Below, in pieces: positions 1-5,960 of a DNA stretch of 7,124 nucleotides. Numbering within the stretch: position 1 is the first letter of the stretch; the number at the start of each line of letters is the position of its first letter. The notes beneath the pieces are model-generated. The model had not been told where the DNA came from and did not search any database. It was given only the letters and a program-made list of their open reading frames with translations. Location: NCBI GenBank assembly GCA_030037055.1, contig JASHRZ010000205.1, positions 1 to 7,124 of the forward strand, given 5' to 3'. Source of the stretch: Alphaproteobacteria bacterium. GTDB taxonomy: Bacteria; Pseudomonadota; Alphaproteobacteria; ATCC43930; CGMCC-115725. The translations under genes were made by a program, and so were the position numbers.

Positions 1-9
1 AAGACTGGC

Positions 10-31
10 CGGGCCGGCCCAGGCCGGCCCG
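10..31 (-). terminator. GC-rich hairpin beyond the phasin gene, possible terminator
   Basis: A perfect 9-bp GC stem (C+GGGCCGGC at 10-18 pairing with GCCGGCCC+G at 23-31) closes a four-base loop. It starts about 40 bases beyond the phasin stop codon. On the minus strand it is followed by GGCCAGTCTT, after which the window ends, so any T-run cannot be judged fully. The position and stem strength fit an intrinsic terminator for the phasin gene; the lack of a visible long T-run keeps this tentative. Confidence 0.4.
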
Positions 32-70
32 CCATGACGCCGGAGGAAACGAACCGTCCCAATCAGTGGG

Positions 71-532
71 TTATGAACTGACGGGCTGAACCTCGATCTG
101 CGGTTCGCTCTCGACCACCCGATGCGGCGGCGACGGTTGCGGCGGCGATGACGACCGGGTCGCATAGCGGCCGGCCTCTTGCGCGAGTGCCGCGGCATGC
201 GCCGTCAGCGCCTCCATATCCAAATTCCACCGCTTCATCGCCCCGTCGAGCCATTCCCGTTGGATGGCGGCCGCGCGGCCGAGATCGGTGGGGCTGCAGC
301 TCGCAAGCTGTTCAACCGCTTCCAGCGCAGCCGCCGCGGCCTCGCGCCGCCGCTCCAGCCAACCCGCCGTGACCGGCTCGGCAGCCTTGACCATGTCGGA
401 TTGCCAGCGCAGCCAGATCTCGAAGGGCCGCGCCATCATTTGCGTGATCGAGCCGTAATCGACGAGCCAGGGTTGGGGAGCGTCGACCGTACGCTCCGCT
501 TTCGCCGTCGCCTTTGCTGTCCTGATAGCCAT
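71..532 (-). CDS. phasin-like PHA granule-associated protein
   Basis: A 153-residue protein that resembles phasins, small amphipathic helical proteins that coat polyhydroxyalkanoate granules in the cytoplasm and control their number and size. The core (about residues 30-122) is predicted all-helical, with the stretches RPFEIWLRWQSDM (35-47) and AIQREWLDGAMKRW (89-102) alternating aromatic/hydrophobic and charged positions, and an alanine-rich segment at 61-78. The N-terminus is Lys/Ala-rich (residues 1-15), and the tail after 126 is Ser/Pro-rich and probably disordered. There is no signal peptide or membrane segment. The start at 532 was chosen because AAGGGAGA lies 9 bases upstream; a longer reading to 628 would add 32 residues without phasin character. 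The gene diverges from a PhaJ-type hydratase, which supports a PHA role. The family call rests on sequence pattern and context; phasins are poorly conserved, so another small helical protein remains possible. Confidence 0.75.
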   Translation of the reverse strand: MAIRTAKATAKAERTVDAPQPWLVDYGSITQMMARPFEIWLRWQSDMVKAAEPVTAGWLERRREAAAAALEAVEQLASCSPTDLGRAAAIQREWLDGAMKRWNLDMEALTAHAAALAQEAGRYATRSSSPPQPSPPHRVVESEPQIEVQPVSS

Positions 533-795
533 GGTGAGGTGTCTCCCTTCCGTGAAGCGGATTGGTGTCGTCACGACAAAGGTGCGATCGCATGCGGGAT
601 CGAGCGTGGCGGGACGTGTGCGCCACATTCTACGACAAGACCTCGACTGGCGGAGCGCCCATCATAGGCCAAAGCGAGGTCCGAGACCACCCCCGCGCCG
701 CAACGTCGAGCGGCCTGTCCGCGTCGAGGGCCTCCGAGCGCAAAACCGGGCTTTGCGCTAGGCTGGCGGCCGCCACGACAGGAGACGACGCGACG
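533..795. promoter_or_regulatory. divergent control region between phasin and phaJ
   Basis: These 263 bases separate two divergent genes and must hold both promoters. No convincing -35/-10 pair could be assigned by eye on either strand, which is common in alphaproteobacteria. Visible structure includes a perfect 13-bp palindrome at 566-578 and a looser inverted repeat, CGATC / GATCG with an 8-base gap, at 585-602. The overlapping open frames here have no ribosome binding site and are not taken as genes. Confidence 0.5.
566..578. promoter_or_regulatory. 13-bp palindrome, candidate operator
   Basis: TGTCGT-C-ACGACA is a perfect inverted repeat with 6-base arms around one central base. It sits 34 bases upstream of the phasin start codon, where a repressor would be well placed. 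PHA phasin genes are classically controlled by PhaR, but this site is not a recognised PhaR motif, so the regulator is unknown. A chance palindrome cannot be excluded. Confidence 0.3.
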
Positions 796-1257
796 ATGCA
801 GCCGATGACGCTTCCGCCCTTCCAGACCTTGTATTTCGAAGATCTGAGCGTCGGAATGACCGAGACCTACGCGAAGATCGTCAAATCCTCGGATGTCGTC
901 GGCTTCGCCGAACTGACCGGAGACCGGAACCCGATTCATCTGTCGGAGCACTTTGCCGCCAAGACGCCGTTCAGAAGCCGCATCGCCCACGGCCTCTACA
1001 CCGCCGGCCTGATCTCGGCCGTGATCGGCACGCGGCTGCCGGGGCCGGGCGCGGTCTATATCTCGCAGACATTGAACTTCAAGGCGCCGGTGAGGATCGG
1101 AGATACGGTCGAGGCGACCGTCCAGGTGACGGAGCTGATAAAGCACGGCCATCGCGCCAAGCTCTCGTGCAGATGCGCCGTCGGCAGCACGGTCGTGCTT
1201 GAAGGCGAAGCGATCGTGAAAATACCCTCTCGTCCGGAAGCGCGACCGCGGCCATAG
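796..1257 (+). CDS. phaJ: MaoC-family (R)-specific enoyl-CoA hydratase, PhaJ-like
   Basis: A 153-residue single hot-dog-fold hydratase. The family adds water to trans-2-enoyl-CoA to give (R)-3-hydroxyacyl-CoA, which PHA synthase polymerises, so the enzyme links beta-oxidation to PHA. The hydratase-2 signature is intact: residues 39-49 read ELTGDRNPIHL, with the expected catalytic pair Asp43 and His48 at the same five-residue spacing as Asp31/His36 of Aeromonas PhaJ, followed by the conserved AHG at 71-73. The length is typical of short cytoplasmic PhaJ proteins (about 135-160). The start at 796 is preceded by AGGAGA at 780-785, ten bases away; ATG 805 is a less well placed alternative, and the open frame upstream to 562 lacks a start signal. 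The gene diverges from a phasin-like gene, which supports the PHA assignment. Other MaoC-domain hydratases share the motif, so chain-length preference and exact role are inferred. Confidence 0.85.
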   Translation: MQPMTLPPFQTLYFEDLSVGMTETYAKIVKSSDVVGFAELTGDRNPIHLSEHFAAKTPFRSRIAHGLYTAGLISAVIGTRLPGPGAVYISQTLNFKAPVRIGDTVEATVQVTELIKHGHRAKLSCRCAVGSTVVLEGEAIVKIPSRPEARPRP

Positions 1258-1295
1258 AGCGTGATCCCCTCACACGAGATCGCTCGCTTGGTTCG

Positions 1296-1309
1296 CCGCC
1301 CACCGGCGG
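1296..1309. terminator. small hairpin between convergent genes
   Basis: CCGCC-CACC-GGCGG forms a 5-bp GC hairpin in the 73-base gap between phaJ (plus) and the 71-aa gene (minus), whose 3' ends face each other. It could help end transcription from phaJ, but no T-run follows on the plus strand, so the call is weak. Confidence 0.2.
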
Positions 1310-1330
1310 AATTGCCGTCCTTGCTCGCCG

Positions 1331-1546
1331 CTACTTTTTTCGAGGTGGAAGAACGGGCTCAACCTTCCACACATATTCGGCGGTGCTGGCGATCCAACGC
1401 CAAGCCTCCATCATGCGCCGCTCGCCGCGGTGACGCGCCTTCAAGGACTGATGGGTGGCGTAGCTCGCGGCGCGCTCGCCATGCCGCGCGATCAGCAACT
1501 CGGCAAGCTCGTAGATTTCGCGATCATGGCCGGTCGATGCCGTCAT
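1331..1546 (-). CDS. small hypothetical protein, 71 aa
   Basis: A 71-residue basic, soluble protein with no signal peptide, membrane segment or cysteine. It is predicted mostly helical. The pattern HDREIYELAELLIARHGERA (7-26), then an Ala/His/Lys/Arg stretch, then EAWRWIAS (47-54), recalls short Rhizobiales/sphingomonad proteins in which a helix ending in HG-x-x-A is followed by a W-x-x-I helix (DUF6961-type); this resemblance is by eye only. Support for a real gene is good: GGAGGAGA at 1551-1558 lies directly before ATG 1546, and the frame stays open to TAG at 1331. The upstream extension to 1687 has no ribosome binding site and reads as low-complexity Arg/Gly. It is convergent with phaJ and is separated from the downstream-located oxidoreductase operon by 337 bases, so it is probably transcribed alone. 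Function unknown. Confidence 0.65.
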   Translation of the reverse strand: MTASTGHDREIYELAELLIARHGERAASYATHQSLKARHRGERRMMEAWRWIASTAEYVWKVEPVLPPRKK

Positions 1547-1712
1547 CGGTTCTCCTCCATGCTCCCGATCCTCATCCACACCGCCTGCCGATCCCCCTCG
1601 CCCCCTCCGGGTCGTTCGATTCATTTGCCGTATCGATGTTAGCGCGCTTCCTGCCCCCACAACAGCCCGATCGCGTGCGGCGAACATGACGCATGCATAC
1701 TAAAGTAGGCGC

Positions 1713-1870
1713 TCGGGGGGAATCCGCGGAAACGCGAGGCTGCGCAGCGGCGCGGGTTCGGCCGCGGTCGGCCAACCCGTCGCGGGATCCTTCCGCCATC
1801 GGCGCCACGCGCTCGCTGCGCTCGCGCCTGCAAGCGGAGGTAGAGAGGCTCTTGCCGGCTCACTCCGGCC
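1713..1870. repeat. hairpin-rich segment, candidate extragenic repeat element
   Basis: Four inverted repeats follow each other in 158 non-coding bases: CGCG-GAAA-CGCG at 1725-1736; a strong bulged hairpin at 1753-1779; GGCGC / GCGCC enclosing GCGC / GCGC at 1801-1828; and GCCGG-CTCACT-CCGGC at 1854-1869. A 9-base tandem, GCGCTCGCT then GCGCTCGCG, occurs at 1809-1826. Such clusters are typical of dispersed palindromic elements in GC-rich alphaproteobacteria. Only one copy is inside this window, so repetition elsewhere in the genome is an inference. Confidence 0.4.
1753..1779. repeat. strong bulged hairpin in the intergenic element
   Basis: CGGGTT, one unpaired C, GGCCG, loop CGGT, CGGCC, AACCCG: an 11-bp stem with a single-base bulge. 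It has no T-run on either side, so it does not look like an intrinsic terminator. It lies about 105 bases past the stop of the nitroreductase gene and may stabilise the 3' end of the operon mRNA, as REP-type palindromes do. Confidence 0.45.
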
Positions 1871-1883
1871 AAACGGGAGATGC

Positions 1884-2537
1884 CTATCCTCGCGGATATC
1901 CCACCGTCTGCGCGAAGGTGACGAATTGCTGCTCCGGAAGCCTCAGCGCGTGGGCGAGCTTCGGATAGTCGACCGCTGCGCGAAAGACGGTGGCGAGCCC
2001 CTCCGAGGCGCAGAAGAGATAGACGTTCTGGCCAATGAAGCCGGCATCGACCGAAGCATAGAGGCGTCGCTCCTCGGGGGAGACCTCCGTCATGCGCTCA
2101 CCATGCGCGACATAGACGAGGTTGAGCGGCGCCGTCGCGACGAAGTCCTGAAGCCCGGTCGCGGCGCGGATATCCTCCTTCAGATGGGGCAGCAGCGCGT
2201 GGGCCTTGGGCTCATAGAGCCGCACGCCGTCGGCCATCGCGACATAGATGTCCATGACCATGACATGGCGCCAATAGGGCGCGGTGCGATCGCCGCTCGG
2301 CCGATTGACCCCGAAGGCCGCCCACAACAGATCGGACAGCACCTGCGGCGGCAGCGCCCGGTCCGAATATTCGCGGATCGACCGCCTGAGCTTGAGTGCC
2401 TCGATCAACGGCCGCCCGCCCGTGCTGCGCGGCGGCGGCAAGGCGAGCAGCTCGACCGCTTGCGCGGCGGCGATGGTCGGCGCGGCGGCAAGCGCCGCGC
2501 TGGCGAGAATTCCGGCACCGGCTTTGCGTCGCGTCAT
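1884..2537 (-). CDS. exported nitroreductase-family (SagB/ThcOx-type) flavoprotein
   Basis: A 217-residue protein of the FMN-dependent nitroreductase fold, closest by pattern to the short SagB/ThcOx-type group. Residues 1-27 form a signal peptide: basic MTRRK, a hydrophobic Ala/Leu stretch and an AAAQA cleavage region; the paired arginines are Tat-like but the motif is incomplete, so Sec or Tat export is open. The mature part carries RRSIREYSDRAL (51-62), the phosphate-binding start typical of the family, LSDLLWAAFGVNR (67-79), and the C-terminal block DAGFIGQNVYLFCASEGL (164-181). FMN and NAD(P)H-type chemistry are family knowledge; the periplasm normally lacks NAD(P)H, so the electron donor is unclear. 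It is the last gene of the operon, 47 bases after the FAD subunit, and may work with the molybdenum enzyme. The start at 2537 is set by AGAGGAG eight bases upstream; ATG 2558 has no such site, and the frame to 2810 overlaps the preceding gene. Confidence 0.8.
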   Translation of the reverse strand: MTRRKAGAGILASAALAAAPTIAAAQAVELLALPPPRSTGGRPLIEALKLRRSIREYSDRALPPQVLSDLLWAAFGVNRPSGDRTAPYWRHVMVMDIYVAMADGVRLYEPKAHALLPHLKEDIRAATGLQDFVATAPLNLVYVAHGERMTEVSPEERRLYASVDAGFIGQNVYLFCASEGLATVFRAAVDYPKLAHALRLPEQQFVTFAQTVGYPRG

Positions 2538-2545
2538 CCTCCTCG

Positions 2546-2552
2546 CTCCTCT
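2546..2552 (-). promoter_or_regulatory. ribosome binding site deciding the nitroreductase start
   Basis: AGAGGAG lies eight bases before ATG 2537 and is followed by a second purine run, GAGGAGG, touching the start codon. The first run has normal spacing and fixes the start; the in-frame ATG at 2558 has only CAGCCTCCCACC before it. Confidence 0.55.
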
Positions 2553-2584
2553 GCGCATGGTGGGAGGCTGCCGGTCGTCCCCAA

Positions 2585-3616
2585 TCATTGGCGGGCAGCG
2601 GCCGCGAGGATCGCGCGGCGAACCAGCACTTCGAACAGCGGCAGCTTGTAGGCGTTCTTGGCAAGCGGCATCGCGCCGTCGAGGGCAGCGCGCCCCGCTT
2701 GCCTTGCCGTGTCTTCGTCGATGCGCCTGCCCCTCAGAGCGGCCTCTGCCGTTCTTGCGCGGTGAGGCACCGGCGCCGCCGCGCCGAGGATGATCGCGGC
2801 GCGCTTGCACGAGCCCTCCGGATCGAGATCGAAAGCGACGGCGACATCGGCGAGCGGCCAGTCGAACGAGTCCCTTTCGCCCTGCTTCACATGCGCCATG
2901 CGCAGGCCTTCCGGCAGCTGCGGCAGAAGGATCGCGGTCAGGATCTCATGCGGCTTCAGATCGTTCTCGCGCTGAACGTCCCTGTGCGGCGGCACGAAGA
3001 AATCCTCGAGCAGGACCTGGCGCTGGGCGCCTTCGGCGTTTGCCAGTTCGACGGCGGCGCCCAGTGCCACCAGCACGGTGGCGGCCGTCGAGGGGTGGAC
3101 GATCGCGCATTGCCCGTTATCGAAGATCGCGTGATATTGGTTCTCGCCCGAAAGCGCGAAGCAATGGCCGCCGCCCTTTCTCAGGCAGCGATAGTCCGCC
3201 GCCCGGAAGTACCAGCAGCGCGGCCGCTGCAGAAGATTGCCGCCCAGCGTCGCGACATTGCGGATTTGCGCGCTCGCGGAGCCGCGCAATGCATCGGCAA
3301 GAACGGGGCAGCGCCGCCGCAGCACGGAGTGATCGGCGAGCGTGGCGAGGGTTGTCATGGCTCCGATGCGCAATCCGCCACCCTGTTCTTCGACGACGCC
3401 GTCGAGCCCGGGGATGTCCTTCAGGCTTACCAGCTTCGCCGGGACCAAAAGATTTTCCTTGAGAAGGTCGATGAGATCGATGCCGCCGGCCTTCACAATC
3501 GACATCTCGTCGCCGCCGGCACCGGGCGGTGCCGCCATTGCGTCGGCGACGGTGGTCGATGCGGCCGCCGCCGCTTCCGCAATCCCTCGCGCATGTGCCC
3601 AGGCGAAGCGGTTCAT
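2585..3616 (-). CDS. FAD-binding subunit of a PaoABC-type aldehyde oxidoreductase, with extra [4Fe-4S] insert
   Basis: A 343-residue medium subunit of a xanthine-oxidase-family molybdenum enzyme. It passes electrons from the [2Fe-2S] centres to FAD. The first FAD-binding loop is KAGGIDLIDLLKE (42-54; usual form AGGTxL), the second is ATLGGNLLQR (122-131), and the C-terminal half (about 200-340) matches the CO-dehydrogenase flavoprotein C-terminal domain. Between them lie four cysteines, Cys134 (RPRC-WYF), Cys144, Cys152 (HCFALSGEN) and Cys170 (QCAIVHPS), in the same arrangement as the additional [4Fe-4S] site of E. coli PaoB (YagS); this separates it from plain XdhB/CoxM proteins. It has no signal peptide and is expected to be exported with the Tat-bearing small subunit. 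The start at 3616 has GAGGAG nine bases upstream, inside the end of the catalytic-subunit gene, whose stop is only five bases away: tight co-translation. Residues 11-36 contain an Ala-rich stretch longer than in PaoB. Confidence 0.88.
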   Translation of the reverse strand: MNRFAWAHARGIAEAAAAASTTVADAMAAPPGAGGDEMSIVKAGGIDLIDLLKENLLVPAKLVSLKDIPGLDGVVEEQGGGLRIGAMTTLATLADHSVLRRRCPVLADALRGSASAQIRNVATLGGNLLQRPRCWYFRAADYRCLRKGGGHCFALSGENQYHAIFDNGQCAIVHPSTAATVLVALGAAVELANAEGAQRQVLLEDFFVPPHRDVQRENDLKPHEILTAILLPQLPEGLRMAHVKQGERDSFDWPLADVAVAFDLDPEGSCKRAAIILGAAAPVPHRARTAEAALRGRRIDEDTARQAGRAALDGAMPLAKNAYKLPLFEVLVRRAILAAAARQ

Positions 3617-3621
3617 GGACG

Positions 3622-5958
3622 TCAGCTCCTCGCGGGAATCTTGCCGAGCGCGGCGAGGATCGCCGCCGGCGTCATGGGCAGGCTGCGCAAGCGCACGCCG
3701 ATCGCATTGTAAACGGCATTGGCAATCGCCGGGGCGGTGGAAATGGTGGCCGGCTCGGCCATGCCATAGGCATCGGTCGCGCTCTGCCCTTGATAGTTCT
3801 CCAGGAGCACGACCTCGATCGCCGGCGTCTCGCCGGCACCCGCCAGCTTGTACTGTTCCAGGTTCGGGTTCACCATGCGGCCGGTGTGCTGGTCGAGGAT
3901 GCGCTCCTCGAACAAGGCGTAGGAGAGGCCCATCACGACGCCGCCATGCACCTGGCTCTCGATCTGCAGCGGGTTCATCGGACGGCCGCAATCCTGCACC
4001 GCCACCACGCGCTCCACCCGCACGATCCCGGTCTCGGTATCGACCGCCGCCTCGGCGAACTGCACGCCGCCGAGATCCTGCTGCGCGAGCGCGGCATCCT
4101 CCATCCGTCGGCGGAATCCGCCGTAGTCGTCGCCGCGCGCGGCCACCGCGCTGATGCGATCCGTGCGCAGCCGCGCGGCGGCTTCGCCAAAGCCCATGCT
4201 GCGGCCCGGCTCGTCGCGAACCAGGATGCGCCCGTCGCGGGCGATTAGGTCGCCCGGAGCGGCGTTCAAAGCGAGCGCCGCCTCGCGAAGAAGCGATTGA
4301 AGGACGCGCCAGGCGGCGACGCGGGCCGCCGGGGTGATGGAGGCGGTCGTCCGGCTGCCATAGGAGGGCGAACCGGCGGGATACTCGGTATCGCCAATGC
4401 GCAAAGCGATGTCCTCGGGACGAAGGCCGAGAACCTCGGCGACGGTTTGGGCCATCACCGTGCCGATGCCAGTGCCGATGTCCTGCACGCTGGAGAGCAC
4501 CTCCACCGAGCCGTCGCGCATTACGCGCACCTCGCAGGCCGAGTTGGTCTGCACATTGGCGGCCCAGAGCGATTGTGCCACGCCGAGGCCGCGCTTCACC
4601 GGGCCGGGATCGGCGCCGGGCGCATGGCGCTTCTGCCAGCCGATCCGCTCGGCACCAATGCGCCGCTCCTCGCGGCGCACCGCGCTGGGATCGATCCGGT
4701 CGCGCAGCACGAGCGGGTCGATGGCAAGCCGCTCGGCCAGCTCGTCGATCGCCTGCTCCAGCCCCCAGGCGCCCGGCACGTTGCCGGGCGCGCGCATCGC
4801 GCAGCCCGGCCCCGCATTGATGAAAACGTCGTGCTGCGCGCCGGTGAAATTGGGACAGGCGTAGAGCGCCTGCGCCATATTGCCGACACCCGCGCCCAGC
4901 GCCACACCGGCGGTGCCGTAGCTCAGCAGCGAGATCGCGGTCAGCGATCCGTCGCGCCGCGCGCCGATGCGCAGACGCTGCCAGGTCCCCGGGCGGTTGC
5001 CCGAATCCATCTGCTCTTCCTCGCGATCGAGGACGAGGCGCACCGGCGCCTGGGCCTGGCGCGAGAGCGCGACCGCGATGCGGCCATAAGCGCCGAGCGT
5101 CGATTTGGAGCCGAAGCCGCCGCCCATGCCGTCGACGATCACGCGCACGCGGCTCAGCTTCAGGCCGAAGGTCTCCGCCAGCTCGTGGCGGACTCCGGCG
5201 GTGAACTGCGTCGACATATAGACGGTCACCCCGTCCGCCCGCCAATCGGCGACGATTGCATGCGGCTCGGAGCAGCAATGCATCTGCACCTGGGTGCGGT
5301 ACTCGCCCTCGACGACGATATCGGCTTCCGCAAAGCCTTTCGCCGCATCGCCTCTGCTGTCGCTGGCGGGTCCACGCACATTGCCGTTGAGCGGCAGGCC
5401 GCGCGGCGCGGGGAAACCCGAGGCGGAGCCTTGGGGCGCGGAAGCGGCGTCATGGACCAAAGGCGCCGCCGGCTCGCGCGCCTTGTCCATATCGGCGACG
5501 AAGGGCAGCCTCTCGTAATCGACGTGGATGAGCCGCATCGCCTCTTCGGCCGCGGATTGGGAGACGGCGGCGACGGCCGCCACCGGCGCGCCGATATAGC
5601 GCACCAACGCGGCAACGGGATCCTCCGGCCGCGCCACAGGCAGGACGGCACGGATTCCGGGGTGCCGGGCGACCGCGGAAAGGTCTAAGGCCCGGACGCG
5701 CGCATGCGGGAGGCTCGAGCGCAGGATCCGGCCGTGCAGCATGCCCGGGAGAGTGACGTCCACGGTGAAGCGGGTCGCGCCGGTGACCTTGGCCCGCCCG
5801 TTCTGCCGCGGCACCGACTTGCCGATCACCGCAAGCCCAGCGTTGGGCGGAAGCGGCGGCGGGTCGTCGAGCGGCACCTCCCGCTCCACCTCGCCGAGAC
5901 CAACACTGGCGATTCCCGAAGGGAATGTCTCGCTGCGCGTTGTCTTGTCGGCGGCCAT
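3622..5958 (-). CDS. molybdopterin-binding catalytic subunit of a PaoABC-type aldehyde oxidoreductase (xanthine oxidase family)
   Basis: A 778-residue large subunit that binds the molybdenum cofactor and hydroxylates the substrate, most likely an aldehyde to its carboxylic acid. The N-terminal aldehyde-oxidase a/b-hammerhead domain starts near residue 43 (AVIGKSVPRQNGRAKVTG) and ends around 155. The Moco-binding domain follows with GMGGGFGSK (277-285), CAMRAPG (386-392, conserved Arg389), VQDIGTG (491-497) and AIANAVYNAIG (744-754). The catalytic glutamate is best assigned to Glu735 in YGMAEP; the family usually has K-G-x-G-E here, so the neighbouring residues are atypical. Residues 1-40 are a Pro-rich extension not seen in PaoC. 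There is no signal peptide, so export would depend on the small subunit. The start at 5958 follows the small-subunit stop by two bases (TGA-CC-ATG) with AAAGG upstream; an upstream extension to 6135 would overlap that gene. Substrate is not readable: isoquinoline or nicotine-type hydroxylases are related alternatives. Confidence 0.9.
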   Translation of the reverse strand: MAADKTTRSETFPSGIASVGLGEVEREVPLDDPPPLPPNAGLAVIGKSVPRQNGRAKVTGATRFTVDVTLPGMLHGRILRSSLPHARVRALDLSAVARHPGIRAVLPVARPEDPVAALVRYIGAPVAAVAAVSQSAAEEAMRLIHVDYERLPFVADMDKAREPAAPLVHDAASAPQGSASGFPAPRGLPLNGNVRGPASDSRGDAAKGFAEADIVVEGEYRTQVQMHCCSEPHAIVADWRADGVTVYMSTQFTAGVRHELAETFGLKLSRVRVIVDGMGGGFGSKSTLGAYGRIAVALSRQAQAPVRLVLDREEEQMDSGNRPGTWQRLRIGARRDGSLTAISLLSYGTAGVALGAGVGNMAQALYACPNFTGAQHDVFINAGPGCAMRAPGNVPGAWGLEQAIDELAERLAIDPLVLRDRIDPSAVRREERRIGAERIGWQKRHAPGADPGPVKRGLGVAQSLWAANVQTNSACEVRVMRDGSVEVLSSVQDIGTGIGTVMAQTVAEVLGLRPEDIALRIGDTEYPAGSPSYGSRTTASITPAARVAAWRVLQSLLREAALALNAAPGDLIARDGRILVRDEPGRSMGFGEAAARLRTDRISAVAARGDDYGGFRRRMEDAALAQQDLGGVQFAEAAVDTETGIVRVERVVAVQDCGRPMNPLQIESQVHGGVVMGLSYALFEERILDQHTGRMVNPNLEQYKLAGAGETPAIEVVLLENYQGQSATDAYGMAEPATISTAPAIANAVYNAIGVRLRSLPMTPAAILAALGKIPARS

Positions 5959-5960
5959 GG

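Larger units (their letters stand above)
1547..1883. other. gene-free stretch rich in hairpins
   Basis: These 337 bases lie upstream of the 71-aa gene and downstream of the nitroreductase gene, so they must hold the promoter of the former and the end of the operon transcript. No open frame here has a ribosome binding site or recognisable protein character. The part from about 1713 to 1870 carries a series of inverted repeats (described separately). An A/T-richer pocket at about 1683-1706, with the GCATGC hexamer and TACTAAAGTA, an imperfect palindrome, is the most promoter-like spot, but no firm -35/-10 pair could be set. Confidence 0.5.

Noticed and set aside
562..795. N-terminal extension of PhaJ
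   Set aside because: The added residues are Arg-rich, unlike the hydratase fold, and AGGAGA is correctly spaced only for ATG 796.
1693..1968. 91-codon plus-strand frame in the hairpin-rich gap
   Set aside because: No ribosome binding site, overlaps the end of the nitroreductase gene, and its composition follows the repeats rather than a protein.
2538..2810. N-terminal extension of the nitroreductase
   Set aside because: It overlaps the FAD-subunit gene, would bury the signal peptide, and has no ribosome binding site.
2396..3712. 438-codon plus-strand open frame opposite the FAD subunit
   Set aside because: Antisense shadow; it runs across two real minus-strand genes and the gap between them and shows no domain.
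3617..5278. N-terminal extension of the FAD subunit frame, up to 897 residues
   Set aside because: The extra part reads the catalytic-subunit gene out of frame and is low-complexity Arg/Ala. The start at 3616 has a good ribosome binding site and begins the recognisable subunit.
4297..5688. 463-codon plus-strand open frame opposite the catalytic subunit
   Set aside because: It mirrors a minus-strand gene with full family motifs; the translation is rich in Arg/Ala/His without any recognisable domain and no ribosome binding site, as expected for an antisense shadow in GC-rich DNA.
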